A DNA stretch of 64,000 bases from PALSA-612 sp963773055. GTDB taxonomy: Bacteria; Actinomycetota; Thermoleophilia; Gaiellales; Gaiellaceae. The notes below the pieces were generated by a model. That model was given only the letters and a program-made list of their open reading frames with translations, searched no databases and was not told the origin of the DNA. Below, piece after piece: positions 41,848 to 50,189 of this stretch. Made by a program: the position numbers and the translations under genes. The DNA lies in the NCBI GenBank assembly GCA_963773055.1, contig CAVYZL010000006.1, positions 1,178,001 to 1,242,000 of the forward strand. Reading direction: 5' to 3'. Positions within the stretch are counted from its first letter, which is position 1. Every line of letters begins with the position of its first letter.

Positions 41848-43026
41848 CTACGAGGTCGCGGCACCGGTCACGTAGACGCGGGCAGCGAGCGGCGGGAAGC
41901 GCTCGGTGAACGAGTCGCCTTCGGGCACGACGACACGCCCGCTGCCGACGACGTGGAGGCTGCGCCCGGCGAGGCCGGAGACGGCGATCGTGGCCGTCGC
42001 AGGCGTGTAGCCGGCGTTCACCGCGACGACGAGCACCCGGTCTCCATGCCGGCGAGCGCCCGCCTTCACGAGACCGTCCGGGTCGACCCGCACGCCGACA
42101 TCGGGAGCGAGCAGCAATGGTGTGAGCGACCGGATCGTCCCCGTCACGTCGGCGATCGCCTGGCCGACGTCGCCCGTCCACGCCGCCGGCGGGAAGAAGC
42201 CGAGCCCCCGCGCGCCGCCGGCGATCGCGAGCCACGACTCGGCCCGTACCGTGTTGGGCGTGACGGCCGTCGGACCGTCGTGCGGGCAGGTCATGCCCGC
42301 CGCCTCGATCCACTGGAAGGTCGGCTTTCCGTGCGCGAGCTCCGCGAGCTCGCGCTGGGAGAGGTACACGTCGACGAGGCGGCTCGGCTGGCACCAGTTC
42401 TGAAGCGGATAGAGATCGAAGCCGATCATGTCCGCCTTCGCGATCAGTCCCGGATAGAGCCCGCGGCCATACGCAAGCGGCGCGGCGCCCGAATAGAAGT
42501 GATTGGTCAGCGTGAGAAAGCGGACACCCGCCTTGGCGCCGAGGCCCGGCAGCTCGGCGCCCGTCGTCCCGTGAGCATCGGGCTCGTCCGGATAGAACGT
42601 CCCGATCACGGGCGTGCCCGTGGGAGCCGTCTCGCCCGCGACGGCGGCCGAGAGCGCACGATGGCCGAGCGCGCTCACCTGTGCCTCGATGCCGCCGCAG
42701 CGGTTCGCGGCGTAAAGATTCGTCCCAACGGCGAGGCTCGTCTTGAAGCCGTCCGTGCACTCGCCCCACGACATGATCGGAAACAGCGGCCGGCCGTCGA
42801 CGACGAGCGCGCCGCTTCGGATCGACGCGCGCGGCTGCTCGTGAGCGGGCGGCGGCGGAGGGGGCTGCGCAGCCGGCGGCGGGTGCGGCGGATGGTGAAC
42901 CGGCCCAAGCGTCTCTCCTCCCTCGCCGCCGGTCAGGAAGATGAGCGCGATGCGCACGGCGAGCACGAGACCGGCTACGACGAGAACGAGTAGGAGCCAG
43001 CGACGCCAGCGTTCCGGACGACGCAT
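41848..43026 (-). CDS. Secreted or anchored protein with glycoside-hydrolase-like fold, function unknown
   Basis: 392 aa from the ATG at 43026 (1-nt overlap with the endonuclease V stop). One membrane helix (WLLLVLVVAGLVLAVRIALIF, ~8-30) exports a domain after a His/Pro-rich linker (HHPPHPPPAAQPPPPPPAHEQ). The main body, from SGALVVDGRPLFPIMSWGECTDGFKTSLAVGTNLY, with DMIGFDLYPLQNW and FQWIEAAG, resembles (beta/alpha)8 glycosidases; C-terminal ~80 residues (VLVVAVNAGYTPATATIAVSGL…) look like a beta-sandwich. No catalytic pair is confirmed. The lower-confidence part is the glycosidase reading. Confidence 0.6.
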   Translation of the reverse strand: MRRPERWRRWLLLVLVVAGLVLAVRIALIFLTGGEGGETLGPVHHPPHPPPAAQPPPPPPAHEQPRASIRSGALVVDGRPLFPIMSWGECTDGFKTSLAVGTNLYAANRCGGIEAQVSALGHRALSAAVAGETAPTGTPVIGTFYPDEPDAHGTTGAELPGLGAKAGVRFLTLTNHFYSGAAPLAYGRGLYPGLIAKADMIGFDLYPLQNWCQPSRLVDVYLSQRELAELAHGKPTFQWIEAAGMTCPHDGPTAVTPNTVRAESWLAIAGGARGLGFFPPAAWTGDVGQAIADVTGTIRSLTPLLLAPDVGVRVDPDGLVKAGARRHGDRVLVVAVNAGYTPATATIAVSGLAGRSLHVVGSGRVVVPEGDSFTERFPPLAARVYVTGAATS

Positions 43027-43721
43027 CAGCCCGATGAGGCGGCCGCCGGCGTCGCCGTGCCGCGTGCCAGCCGTGCCGCGGTGCGAGCGCGCCGGAACGG
43101 GTCGGGCGTTCGCGCACTGCCGGTGACGCCGAGCACGACCTCGACCGCCGCCTCGGGGCCCGTTCGCCAGGCAGCGTGCACGGCGAGCGGCCGTGCTCCC
43201 CGCTTCGTGCACACCCAGTAGCCGACATGCTCGTCGCCCACCGTGAGCGGGCTGGTCGCGCCGCGAGCGTCGTCAGGCCATTCGCCGCTCGCCGTGAGCG
43301 GCCTGTGGGTGACGCCGACGGTCGGCAGGTCGAGCTTGGCGCCGAGCTGGAGCGCAAGGCCGCAGCGGCGTGGATGGTCGCGGCCGGTGGAGTCGACGAT
43401 CAGCACCTCGGGCCGAGCCTTCAGGCGCTGCACCGCCCGCTCGAGGAGCTCGCCCTCGCGGAGCGCGAGCAGGCCCGGCTCGTACTCCGCCGGCGCGTTG
43501 CCCTCGACGACGACGGCTTCGTCGCCGACCGACGCCGCGGCCCAGCCACGATCGCCGGCCGCCCCGTCCCCCGGCCCGCCCCTGGTGAAGCAGATGTAGC
43601 AAGCGCCGACGCAATAGCGGCCCAGGGGCCGCCACGCTGTCCAGATCTCCCCAGCGATGCGCGTCTGTTCCTCCGCCAGCTCCGCGGCTGTCCGCGGCCA
43701 GTCCCGTCCTGCCCGGGTCAC
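43026..43721 (-). CDS. Endonuclease V family protein with an altered active site
   Basis: 231 aa. Most of the EndoV core is present: EYEPGLLALREGE (Tyr80, Glu89) and LIVDSTGRDHPRRCGLALQLGAKLDLPTVGVTHRPL (Asp110). The first strand, normally GxDxS with the metal-binding Asp (Asp43 of T. maritima EndoV), reads YCVGACYICF, giving Cys at 37, 41 and 44 and no Asp. So it may lack deoxyinosine nuclease activity, or use another site. Similar actinobacterial sequences exist to my recollection. GTG start at 43721. Confidence 0.8.
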   Translation of the reverse strand: MTRAGRDWPRTAAELAEEQTRIAGEIWTAWRPLGRYCVGACYICFTRGGPGDGAAGDRGWAAASVGDEAVVVEGNAPAEYEPGLLALREGELLERAVQRLKARPEVLIVDSTGRDHPRRCGLALQLGAKLDLPTVGVTHRPLTASGEWPDDARGATSPLTVGDEHVGYWVCTKRGARPLAVHAAWRTGPEAAVEVVLGVTGSARTPDPFRRARTAARLARGTATPAAASSG

Positions 43722-43759
43722 CGCCTCATAGTGCCTGGGCTGCCCGCAGCGCGTGACGC

Positions 43760-43798
43760 AGGACGCGACCGCCCGCGGGTCGCTCCCGCGGGCGTCCT
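43760..43798 (-). terminator. Hairpin after the DLW-39-like gene
   Basis: GCCCGCGGG (43771-43779), loop TCGCT, CCCGCGGGC (43785-43793), with outer AGGAC / GTCCT pairing. Lies between the DLW-39 gene and endonuclease V; no T-run. Confidence 0.55.
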
Positions 43799-43815
43799 GT
43801 CACCGCTGTCGCGCG

Positions 43816-44010
43816 CTACGACGTCGCGTCTTCGACGGCTGATTCGGCCTTGTCGGCCGCGTCCGACGCCGCGTCCTTGGCCGAGTCGCCCCAGCCGGAA
43901 GCGGTGTCCGACGCCGAGCTCCACGCGAGGTCGTCGTCCTTCTGCGACTTCTTCCGCCAGAAGAAGACGACGGCTCCGACGGCGGCGGCAAGTGCAAGCA
44001 GCTTCTTCAT
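43816..44010 (-). CDS. DLW-39-like small membrane protein
   Basis: 64 aa from the ATG at 44010, preceded by AAAGGAG. MKKLLALAAAVGAVVFFWRKKSQKDDDLAWSSASD: a membrane helix (3-17), a basic patch and DDLAWSSA, near the actinobacterial DLW-39 family pattern (RxQxDRAEQDLWxEATD). The C-terminal half is Ala/Asp/Ser-rich and helical. Function unknown. Between a hairpin and lpdA. Confidence 0.65.
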   Translation of the reverse strand: MKKLLALAAAVGAVVFFWRKKSQKDDDLAWSSASDTASGWGDSAKDAASDAADKAESAVEDATS

Positions 44011-44044
44011 TGAACTCCTTTCGTCAGGGTCGAGGCTATCGCGT

Positions 44045-45460
44045 TCACGCGCTCTGCGTCGGCGCTGCCAGGCGCTGCTTCCGGGCAACGTGGATCGGCC
44101 TGCCCAAGGCGACGAGCCCGGCCTCCTTCAGCGCCTCCGACAGGGTCGGGTGGGCCGTCATGCCATCCGCGACCGTCTCGACCGTCGCCTCTGCGTCGAT
44201 CGCGACGACCGCGGCCTCGATCAGGTCCGTGACGTGCGGGCCGACCATGACCACGCCGAGCAGCTCCCCGTACCGGGTCTCGTGGATCGACTTCACGAAG
44301 CCAGCTGTCGCGTTCTGCATCACAGCGCGCGCGTTCGCCGCCCACGGGAACTTGCCGACCGAGACGTCATCCCCGTACTGGTCCCTCGCTTCCGCTTCCG
44401 TCAAACCCACGCCCGCGATCTCCGGATCGGTGTAGATCGGCCGCGGGACGGCACGGTTCGCGACGACCGCTTCGTGGCCCATCGCGTTCTCCGCCGCAAC
44501 CTCGCCCTCGCGGAAGGCCGTGTGGGCGAGCTGCCAGTAGCCGGCGCAATCCCCGACCGCGTAGATGTGCGGCACGGACGTGCGCCGGTGGTCGTCGGTC
44601 GTGATGCCGCCGCGCGGGTCGAACTGCACGCCGGCCTGCTCGAGGCCGATCCCCTCAACGAGCGGCGCGCGCCCGACGGACACGAGCATCAGGTCCGCCT
44701 GCACCGACTCGCCTTCGCCGAAGTGCACCGTTAGCTGGGAACCGTCGTCGTCGACCTGCGTGCACTGCTTGCCGAGCTGGAGCGCGATGCCGCGCTTCTT
44801 GAACTGCTTCGCAAGCTCCTTCGTCGCCTCCTCGTCCTCCTGCGGTATCAGCGTCTCGAGCATCTCGACGATCGTCACCTCGGAGCCGAAGCGCTGGAAG
44901 ATGGACGCGAACTCGCAGCCGATGATGCCCCCGCCGAGAATGACGAGGCGAGGCGGCACGGACGTCTGCGACAGCAGCCCGGTCGAGTCGATGCACCGCG
45001 GCGAGTCGAGGCCCGGGATCGGGGGCATGATCGGGAACGAGCCCGTCGCGACGATCGCCGACCGGAAGGTGACGGGCTCGCCGCCCTCGACCGCGATCGT
45101 GTTCGCGTCCTGGAAGCGGCCGGTGCCGTTCACCCATTCGACGCCGTTCGCCTTGAAGAGGATCGCCACACCACCCGTCATCTGCTTCGAGACGCCGTCC
45201 TTCCAGGCGTTCGCCGCTGTCATGTCGAGCTGCGGCGCGCCGACCTGGACGCCGAGCTTCTCGAACGTCTCGGCCGCCTCCTTCAGCGCATGGGCCGTCT
45301 GCACCCAGGCCTTCGTGGGGATACAGCCGACGCGAAGGCACGTCCCTCCGAGCTCGGCCTCACGCTCGATGCAAACGGCCTTGGCACCGAGCTGCGCGGC
45401 GCGGATCGCGGCGGTGTACCCGCCCGGTCCGCCTCCGAGAATGGCAACGTCACAGTCCAT
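44045..45460 (-). CDS. lpdA: Dihydrolipoyl dehydrogenase
   Basis: 471 aa. FAD site AILGGGPGGYTAAIRAAQLGAK, redox disulphide GGTCLRVGCIPTK, NAD site VILGGGIIGCEFASIF, IYAVGDCAG, and the C-terminal active-site base HAHPTLSEALKEA (reads TAHPTLSEAL). E3 of the 2-oxoacid dehydrogenase complex whose E1/E2 genes are 800 nt away on the same strand. ATG at 45460 with TAGGAT 6 nt upstream. Confidence 0.95.
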   Translation of the reverse strand: MDCDVAILGGGPGGYTAAIRAAQLGAKAVCIEREAELGGTCLRVGCIPTKAWVQTAHALKEAAETFEKLGVQVGAPQLDMTAANAWKDGVSKQMTGGVAILFKANGVEWVNGTGRFQDANTIAVEGGEPVTFRSAIVATGSFPIMPPIPGLDSPRCIDSTGLLSQTSVPPRLVILGGGIIGCEFASIFQRFGSEVTIVEMLETLIPQEDEEATKELAKQFKKRGIALQLGKQCTQVDDDGSQLTVHFGEGESVQADLMLVSVGRAPLVEGIGLEQAGVQFDPRGGITTDDHRRTSVPHIYAVGDCAGYWQLAHTAFREGEVAAENAMGHEAVVANRAVPRPIYTDPEIAGVGLTEAEARDQYGDDVSVGKFPWAANARAVMQNATAGFVKSIHETRYGELLGVVMVGPHVTDLIEAAVVAIDAEATVETVADGMTAHPTLSEALKEAGLVALGRPIHVARKQRLAAPTQSA

Positions 45461-45466
45461 GCCGCG

Positions 45467-45472
45467 ATCCTA
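45467..45472 (-). promoter_or_regulatory. -10 element of lpdA (leaderless)
   Basis: TAGGAT on the minus strand, 6-nt spacer to the lpdA ATG; lies in the 37-nt divergent gap to the VOC gene. Confidence 0.55.
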
Positions 45473-45482
45473 TCCGGACGCT

Positions 45483-45488
45483 TACGCT
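45483..45488 (+). promoter_or_regulatory. -10 element of the small VOC gene (leaderless)
   Basis: TACGCT, 9 nt before the GTG at 45498; supports that start over an in-frame ATG at 45459. Confidence 0.4.
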
Positions 45489-45497
45489 TCCAGCCTC

Positions 45498-45809
45498 GTG
45501 CTCGCCGAGATCGCCCTGTTCACGGACGACGTCGAGCGACTCGTCGCCTTCTACGAGCGTGTGCTGGGACGCACGCCGTCGGCCACATGGCCGGGAGGCG
45601 CGACCTTCGACCTCGACGGCGTCACGCTCCTCGTGCACGTCACGGGTGAGCCGGAGGAAGGCATGCCGCCGAACGTCGACCACTTCGCGCTGCGCGTCGC
45701 GGACGTCGACCTGGAGGCGGGACGTCTCGGGACGGAGGCCAAGGACTACCCCTGGGGACGCTCGGCGTATCTCGAGGACCCGGACGGCCGCCTCGTCGAG
45801 CTGCAGTAG
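45498..45809 (+). CDS. Single-domain VOC family protein
   Basis: 103 aa from the GTG at 45498. LAEIALFTDDVERLVAFYERVLGR, HVTGEPEEGMPPNVDHFALRVADVDLEAGRL and DPDGRLVELQ give one full VOC module, so the active form is likely a dimer. An ATG at 45459 would add 13 residues and overlap the divergent lpdA start, so it is disfavoured. Directly abuts the convergent GNAT gene. Confidence 0.78.
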   Translation: MLAEIALFTDDVERLVAFYERVLGRTPSATWPGGATFDLDGVTLLVHVTGEPEEGMPPNVDHFALRVADVDLEAGRLGTEAKDYPWGRSAYLEDPDGRLVELQ

Positions 45810-46295
45810 CTACAGCTGGGCGCGCATGACGAGCGCGCCGCCGCGCTCGACGACCTTCTCGAAGCCGTGCCGCTCGTAGAGCGTGAGCGCCGGGTTGTCC
45901 GGCTCGACGCTGAGGCTGAGCGCCGAGAAGCCGTCCTTCCGAGCCTGCTCGATCAACCCGTTGAGGAGGCCGTCGCCAAGGCCGCGCCCGCGGCGGCTCG
46001 GGACGACCGCGATCGTCAGCTCCGGCGTCTGCTCGTCGACGAACCCGTAGCCCGGCTCGTCGGCGGTGAACAGCCGGTACCACGCCGCGCCGACCGGCTG
46101 GAAGCCCTCGACGAGGATCAGCGACCGGTCTCCTGGCCGCCCCCACCCTTCGACGTAGCGCGTGACCGGAAGGTCGGCGAGCTCGGGATCGGCCCAGCGC
46201 CAGTAGTAGGCATGGCGGAGCATGTCGCGGAGGAAGTGGACGTCCTGCGGGGAGCCACGGCGGATGGCGGTTGGCGGGTGGTGCGGCGCGCTCAC
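45810..46295 (-). CDS. GNAT family N-acetyltransferase
   Basis: 161 aa; GTG overlaps the E2 stop (GTGA), so it is co-translated with the dehydrogenase operon. The acetyl-CoA motif A reads LTIAVVPSRRGRGLGDGLLNGLIEQA (R/QxxGxG/A), followed by LSVEPDNPALTLYERHGF. Substrate unknown. Its placement at the end of a dehydrogenase operon that makes acyl-CoA is notable but may be chance. Confidence 0.85.
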   Translation of the reverse strand: MSAPHHPPTAIRRGSPQDVHFLRDMLRHAYYWRWADPELADLPVTRYVEGWGRPGDRSLILVEGFQPVGAAWYRLFTADEPGYGFVDEQTPELTIAVVPSRRGRGLGDGLLNGLIEQARKDGFSALSLSVEPDNPALTLYERHGFEKVVERGGALVMRAQL

Positions 46296-47539
46296 AGCGC
46301 GAGCGCGGGCTCTTCGAGGAGCTTCTTCAGCGACTCGAGGAAGGCAGCGGCGGGTGCGCCGTCGACGGCACGGTGGTCGCAGGTCAGCGTCATCGTCATC
46401 ATCGGCCGGACGACCATCTCCCCGGCGCGGACGACGACGCGCTCCTGTGTCGCGCCGACGGCGAGGATGGCGGCCTCGGGCGGGTTTAGCACGGCCGTGA
46501 ACTGGTCGAGGCCGAACATGCCGAGGTTCGAGATCGTGAACGTCCCGCCCTCGACGTCCTCGCGATGGAGCTTGCCCTCGCGCGCGCGCCCGACGACGTC
46601 GGCCCGCGCTCGCGCAACCTCCGTCAGCGTCAGGCGGTCGGCGCCGTGGACGACCGGCACGACGAGCCCGCGATCGGTGGCGGCCGCGATGCCGACGTTC
46701 GCCGCGGCGTGCCGGACGAGCCCTTCCTCCGAGTAGGAGACGTTGAGCTCGGGATGGCGGACGAGCGCCGCTGCGGCGACGGTGACGAGCAGATCTGTCA
46801 CCGTTAGGTGCACCTCGGGGTCGAGCTCGCGCCTGCGGGCGAGCAGCAGGCTCGACTCCGTCATGTCCGCCGAGATCACGAGCTGGAAGACGGGGATCTC
46901 CCACGCCTCGGTCAGCCGACGGGCGATCGTCTTGCGGATGCTCGACAGCTCCTCGACGCGGTCGGCGGGGCTCGCTGGTGGGGCGACGGCAACGGGAGCG
47001 GGCTCCGACGCGGGCTCGGCCGCAGGCGCCGGCGGAGCAGCCGCGAGCCGCTCGACGTCCTCGGCGACGATCCGTCCCTCCGGACCCGTGCCGTTGATCG
47101 ACGCGAGATCGAGGCCGCGCTCGCGGGCCAGCCGGCGGGCGAGAGGCGATGCCTTCAGGCGCTCACCAGGCTCTCGCTCACGCTCGGCAGGGGCGACTGC
47201 CGGCGCGGCGACGGCGGCCACCGGTGGAGGCGCAGCTGACTTCTGCTCAGGCTCCTTAGCAGGCTCAGCAGTCCGTTCGGCCGCCTCCTCCGCGACCGCT
47301 TCGCCGGGCTCGCCGATGAACGCGAGCGTGGTGCCGACGGGCACTTCGCCTTCCGAGACGGCGATCTTGAGCAGCGTGCCGCCGACGTCGGCCTCCACCT
47401 CCTGCGTCACCTTCTCCGTGTCGAGCTCGTACAAGAGCTCGCCCTTCTCGACCGTGTCGCCTTCGGCCTTCAGCCACTTGACGACCGTGCCCGACTCCAT
47501 CCCCTGGCCGAGCCGCGGCAGCTTGACCGCGTTGGCCAT
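46292..47539 (-). CDS. pdhC: Dihydrolipoamide acyltransferase (E2) of a 2-oxoacid dehydrogenase complex
   Basis: 415 aa. Lipoyl domain (1-~78) with the lipoylated Lys in ELDTEKVTQEV; Pro/Ala linker; peripheral subunit-binding domain (~125-162, KASPLARRLARERGLDLASINGTGPEGRIVAEDV); catalytic domain from ~190 with TCDHRAVDGAPAAAFL. The catalytic His-Asp pair is intact. ATG overlaps the E1-beta stop by 1 nt with GGGAGGAG just upstream. Acyl specificity cannot be read; pyruvate is the default. Confidence 0.9.
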   Translation of the reverse strand: MANAVKLPRLGQGMESGTVVKWLKAEGDTVEKGELLYELDTEKVTQEVEADVGGTLLKIAVSEGEVPVGTTLAFIGEPGEAVAEEAAERTAEPAKEPEQKSAAPPPVAAVAAPAVAPAEREREPGERLKASPLARRLARERGLDLASINGTGPEGRIVAEDVERLAAAPPAPAAEPASEPAPVAVAPPASPADRVEELSSIRKTIARRLTEAWEIPVFQLVISADMTESSLLLARRRELDPEVHLTVTDLLVTVAAAALVRHPELNVSYSEEGLVRHAAANVGIAAATDRGLVVPVVHGADRLTLTEVARARADVVGRAREGKLHREDVEGGTFTISNLGMFGLDQFTAVLNPPEAAILAVGATQERVVVRAGEMVVRPMMTMTLTCDHRAVDGAPAAAFLESLKKLLEEPALAL

Positions 47540-48519
47540 TAGCTCCTCCCGACCGTGCGTCGAATCGCCTCGAGGACGTCGGCGGCGTGCGGGACGACGA
47601 AGTTCTCCATCACCGGCGCGAACGGCACCGGCGCGAACCGTGCTCCGACGCGCTCGATTGGCGCGTCGAGCCAGTCGAACGCGCGCTCCTGGAGCATCGC
47701 CGCCACCTCGGCGCCGAAGCCCATCGTCCGCACGGCTTCGTGCGCGATCACGCAGCGGTGCGTCTTCTGGACCGACGCCACGAGCGCGTCCTCGTCGAGC
47801 GGCTGGAGCGTCCGCGGGTCGACCACCTCGACAGAGATCCCGTCCGCCTCCGCCTCCTCAGCCGCGGCCAGCGACTCGTGGACGAGCCTGCCCGTGGCGA
47901 TCACCGTCACGTCGCTTCCCTCGCGATGCACACGGGCCTTGCCGATCGGGATCGGCTCGAGCTCCTCGGGCACGTCGTCCTTCAGCGGGTAGAGCGTGCG
48001 GTGCTCGAAGAAGACGACGGGGTTGTCGTCGTAGATCGCCGACCACAGCAGGCCGCGCACGTCCGTCGCGGTCGACGGGAAGACGACCTTCAAGCCGGGC
48101 ACGTGCACGAACCACGACTCCACCTGCTGCGCGTGCTGCGCGCCCGGCGACCAGCCGGCGCCGCCCTGCGTCCGCACCGTCAGCGGCACCTTCACCTGCC
48201 CCCCCGACATGTAGCGGTGCTTCGCCGCCTGGTTCACGAGCTGCTCCATGCCGAGCGTGAGGAAGTCCTCGTACATGATCTCGACGACCGGGCGCATGCC
48301 CATGATCGCGGCGCCCATGCCCGCTCCGACGAGCGCCATCTCGGAGATCGGCGTATTGCGGACGCGCTCAGCGCCGAACTCCGCGAGCATCCCCTGCGTC
48401 ACGCCCATCGAGCCGCCCATCTCGGCGATGTCCTCGCCCATGATGAACACGTCGTCGTCGCGGCGCATCGCCTGAGACAGCGCGTCCCGTACTGCTTCCC
48501 GATAGGTCAGCTCAGGCAT
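47539..48519 (-). CDS. pdhB: 2-oxoacid dehydrogenase E1, beta subunit
   Basis: 326 aa from the ATG at 48519, 8 nt inside the E1-alpha frame. MPELTYREAVRDALSQAMRRDDDVFIMGEDIAEMGGSMGVTQGM, NTPISEMALVGAGMGAA, EIMYEDFLTLGMEQLVNQAAKHRYMSGGQ, and PVVFFEHRTLY are standard. Shares the fold of transketolases. Binds ThDP with the alpha subunit. Confidence 0.93.
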   Translation of the reverse strand: MPELTYREAVRDALSQAMRRDDDVFIMGEDIAEMGGSMGVTQGMLAEFGAERVRNTPISEMALVGAGMGAAIMGMRPVVEIMYEDFLTLGMEQLVNQAAKHRYMSGGQVKVPLTVRTQGGAGWSPGAQHAQQVESWFVHVPGLKVVFPSTATDVRGLLWSAIYDDNPVVFFEHRTLYPLKDDVPEELEPIPIGKARVHREGSDVTVIATGRLVHESLAAAEEAEADGISVEVVDPRTLQPLDEDALVASVQKTHRCVIAHEAVRTMGFGAEVAAMLQERAFDWLDAPIERVGARFAPVPFAPVMENFVVPHAADVLEAIRRTVGRS

Positions 48520-49489
48520 AGATGTTCTCGAGTGCGTCCTCGGGCTTGTGGTCCGTGCCGTTTCGCGCGAACTCGACCGCGTCCTCGACGATCCGCCGGA
48601 CGTCCGCGTCGATCGACTCGAGCTCGTCGTCGGACAGCTCGAGCCGCGGGCGCACGCGGTCGAGCGGATCCTCGTGCTCGCGCACCTCCTGGAGCTCACC
48701 CTTCGGTCGGTAGACCTGCGGGTCGCCGACGTAGTGGCCGACGAGCCGGAAGGTCTCTGCGAGCAGGAACACCGGCCCCTTCCCCTTGCGCGCGTGCGCG
48801 AGCGCGCGGCCGGCGGTCCTGTGCACCTCCTCGACGTCCTGCCCGTCGACCTTCATCGCCTTCATCCCGTAGGCGACGGCGCGCTTCGCGAGGTCGGCGA
48901 TCGGCAGATGCTGGCTCGCAGGCGTCGACTCTGCGTAGTGGTTGTTCTCGCAGACGAAGACGGCCGGCACCTGCCAGAGCTGCGCGAGGTTGAGCGACTC
49001 GTGGAACGTCCCGATGTTCGTCGCACCGTCGCCGAAGAACGCCAAGGCGACGCGCGGCTCCCCTCTGAGCTTGAACGAGAGCGCGGCGCCCGTGATCATC
49101 GGCAGCCCGCCGCCGACGACGGCGTTCGCGCCAAGGTTTCCCCGCGCGACGTCATAGAGGTGCATCGAGCCGCCGTAGCCGTGCGAGACGCCTTCGATCT
49201 TCCCGTACATCTCGGCCATCAGCGCCTTCGGCTCCGATCCGCGTGCGAGGGAATGCGCGTGCGCGCGGTGCGTCGACGCGAAGACGTCCCCGTCGGCCAT
49301 CGCGCTGGCGACACCGACCGCTACCGCCTCCTGCCCGATTGCGACGTGGAGGAACCCAGGGAGCTCGCCGGCCCGGAACTGTTCCTCCACCTTCTCCTCG
49401 AAGTGGCGGATCAGAAGCATCTCGCGGTACAGCCCCCGCAGCCGCTCCGTCGAGAGGGTGCGGCGTCGAATTGCCTCGGCCTCGGCCAT
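48512..49489 (-). CDS. pdhA: 2-oxoacid dehydrogenase E1, alpha subunit
   Basis: 325 aa. ThDP motif GDGATNIGTFHESLNLA(QLW), HVAIGQEAVAVGVASAM, THRAHAHSLARG, SHGYGGSMHLYD. The GYGGSMH form is shared by acetoin, branched-chain and pyruvate E1, so pyruvate dehydrogenase is the likeliest but acetoin dehydrogenase is possible. First gene of the pdhA-pdhB-pdhC-GNAT run. TAAACT lies 7 nt before the ATG. Confidence 0.92.
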   Translation of the reverse strand: MAEAEAIRRRTLSTERLRGLYREMLLIRHFEEKVEEQFRAGELPGFLHVAIGQEAVAVGVASAMADGDVFASTHRAHAHSLARGSEPKALMAEMYGKIEGVSHGYGGSMHLYDVARGNLGANAVVGGGLPMITGAALSFKLRGEPRVALAFFGDGATNIGTFHESLNLAQLWQVPAVFVCENNHYAESTPASQHLPIADLAKRAVAYGMKAMKVDGQDVEEVHRTAGRALAHARKGKGPVFLLAETFRLVGHYVGDPQVYRPKGELQEVREHEDPLDRVRPRLELSDDELESIDADVRRIVEDAVEFARNGTDHKPEDALENIYA

Positions 49490-49496
49490 TCGCCTG

Positions 49497-49502
49497 AGTT
49501 TA
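49497..49502 (-). promoter_or_regulatory. -10 element of pdhA (leaderless)
   Basis: TAAACT on the minus strand, 7 nt before the pdhA ATG; it overlaps the -10 of the divergent gene by two bases. Confidence 0.5.
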
Positions 49503-49506
49503 TGCT
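49501..49506 (+). promoter_or_regulatory. -10 element of the duplicated-domain gene (leaderless)
   Basis: TATGCT, 6-nt spacer to the ATG at 49513, in the 23-nt divergent gap to pdhA. Confidence 0.5.
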
Positions 49507-49512
49507 CCGGCC

Positions 49513-50175
49513 ATGGGGCTCGTAGCGCAGTGGTCGGGCATCGCCGACGGCCTTCCTGAGCGCTGGGCGGACGTCCAGCTACGGCTTTCGCTCGACCGGC
49601 CGGAGACGGCTAACAGAGCCGCGGTGCTGCTCGGCCCGATCGGGCCCGGCCGAGCCGAGGACGAGCTGCGGCTCTCGATCTCGGCCGCAGACGGCGGCCC
49701 GGCCCAGCTCCGCCGGCTGCTGGCACGCCTCGACGACGAGAGCATCCGGGGCTCGCTCGAGCTGATCTCCGAGACCGACGCCCCGATCGAGGTCGAGCCC
49801 GTCGCCGCTCTCGACGCCGCTCTCGAGACATATGCACCGCTCGCGGTCGCCTGGGAGGAGCTCGTCGCGTCGTTGCCAGACGACTGGAGCGACCTGCTCT
49901 GCACGCTCGAGCTGCGGTCTACGGACGACCTGCCCCCGGCCGCGCTCGCGATCGCCCCCCTCAACCCCTCGCGCCACGGTCCCGATCCCGTCTTCCACTT
50001 CCGTGTCGCGCGGAACTACGGCTACGGCGCCGCGCCCGAGATGGCGCAGCGGTGCCTCGCCCGTCTCGACGAGCGAACGATCCCGGGCCACCTCCGGCTC
50101 GTGGAGGCGCTCTCCGATACGCGCCCGGTGGCAACGCAAGGCCCGACGTTCATCATCGACAACCGCGCTGTGTAA
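49513..50175 (+). CDS. Unrecognised protein built from two similar ~90-residue units
   Basis: 220 aa. Unit 1 (~8-90): GIADGLPERWADVQLRLSL…PGRAEDELRLSISAADGG…RRLLARLDDESIRGSLELI. Unit 2 (~112-205): ELVASLPDDWSDLLCTLEL…PDPVFHFRVARNYGYGA…QRCLARLDERTIPGHLRLV. Both share LP-x-x-W-x-D, a central charged strand and LARLD-x-x-x-I-x-G-x-L-x-L, indicating an internal duplication. No signal peptide, membrane helix or catalytic motif. I do not recognise the family. Located upstream of two small membrane proteins. Confidence 0.7.
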   Translation: MGLVAQWSGIADGLPERWADVQLRLSLDRPETANRAAVLLGPIGPGRAEDELRLSISAADGGPAQLRRLLARLDDESIRGSLELISETDAPIEVEPVAALDAALETYAPLAVAWEELVASLPDDWSDLLCTLELRSTDDLPPAALAIAPLNPSRHGPDPVFHFRVARNYGYGAAPEMAQRCLARLDERTIPGHLRLVEALSDTRPVATQGPTFIIDNRAV

Positions 50176-50189
50176 TCCTGGCAGCGACC

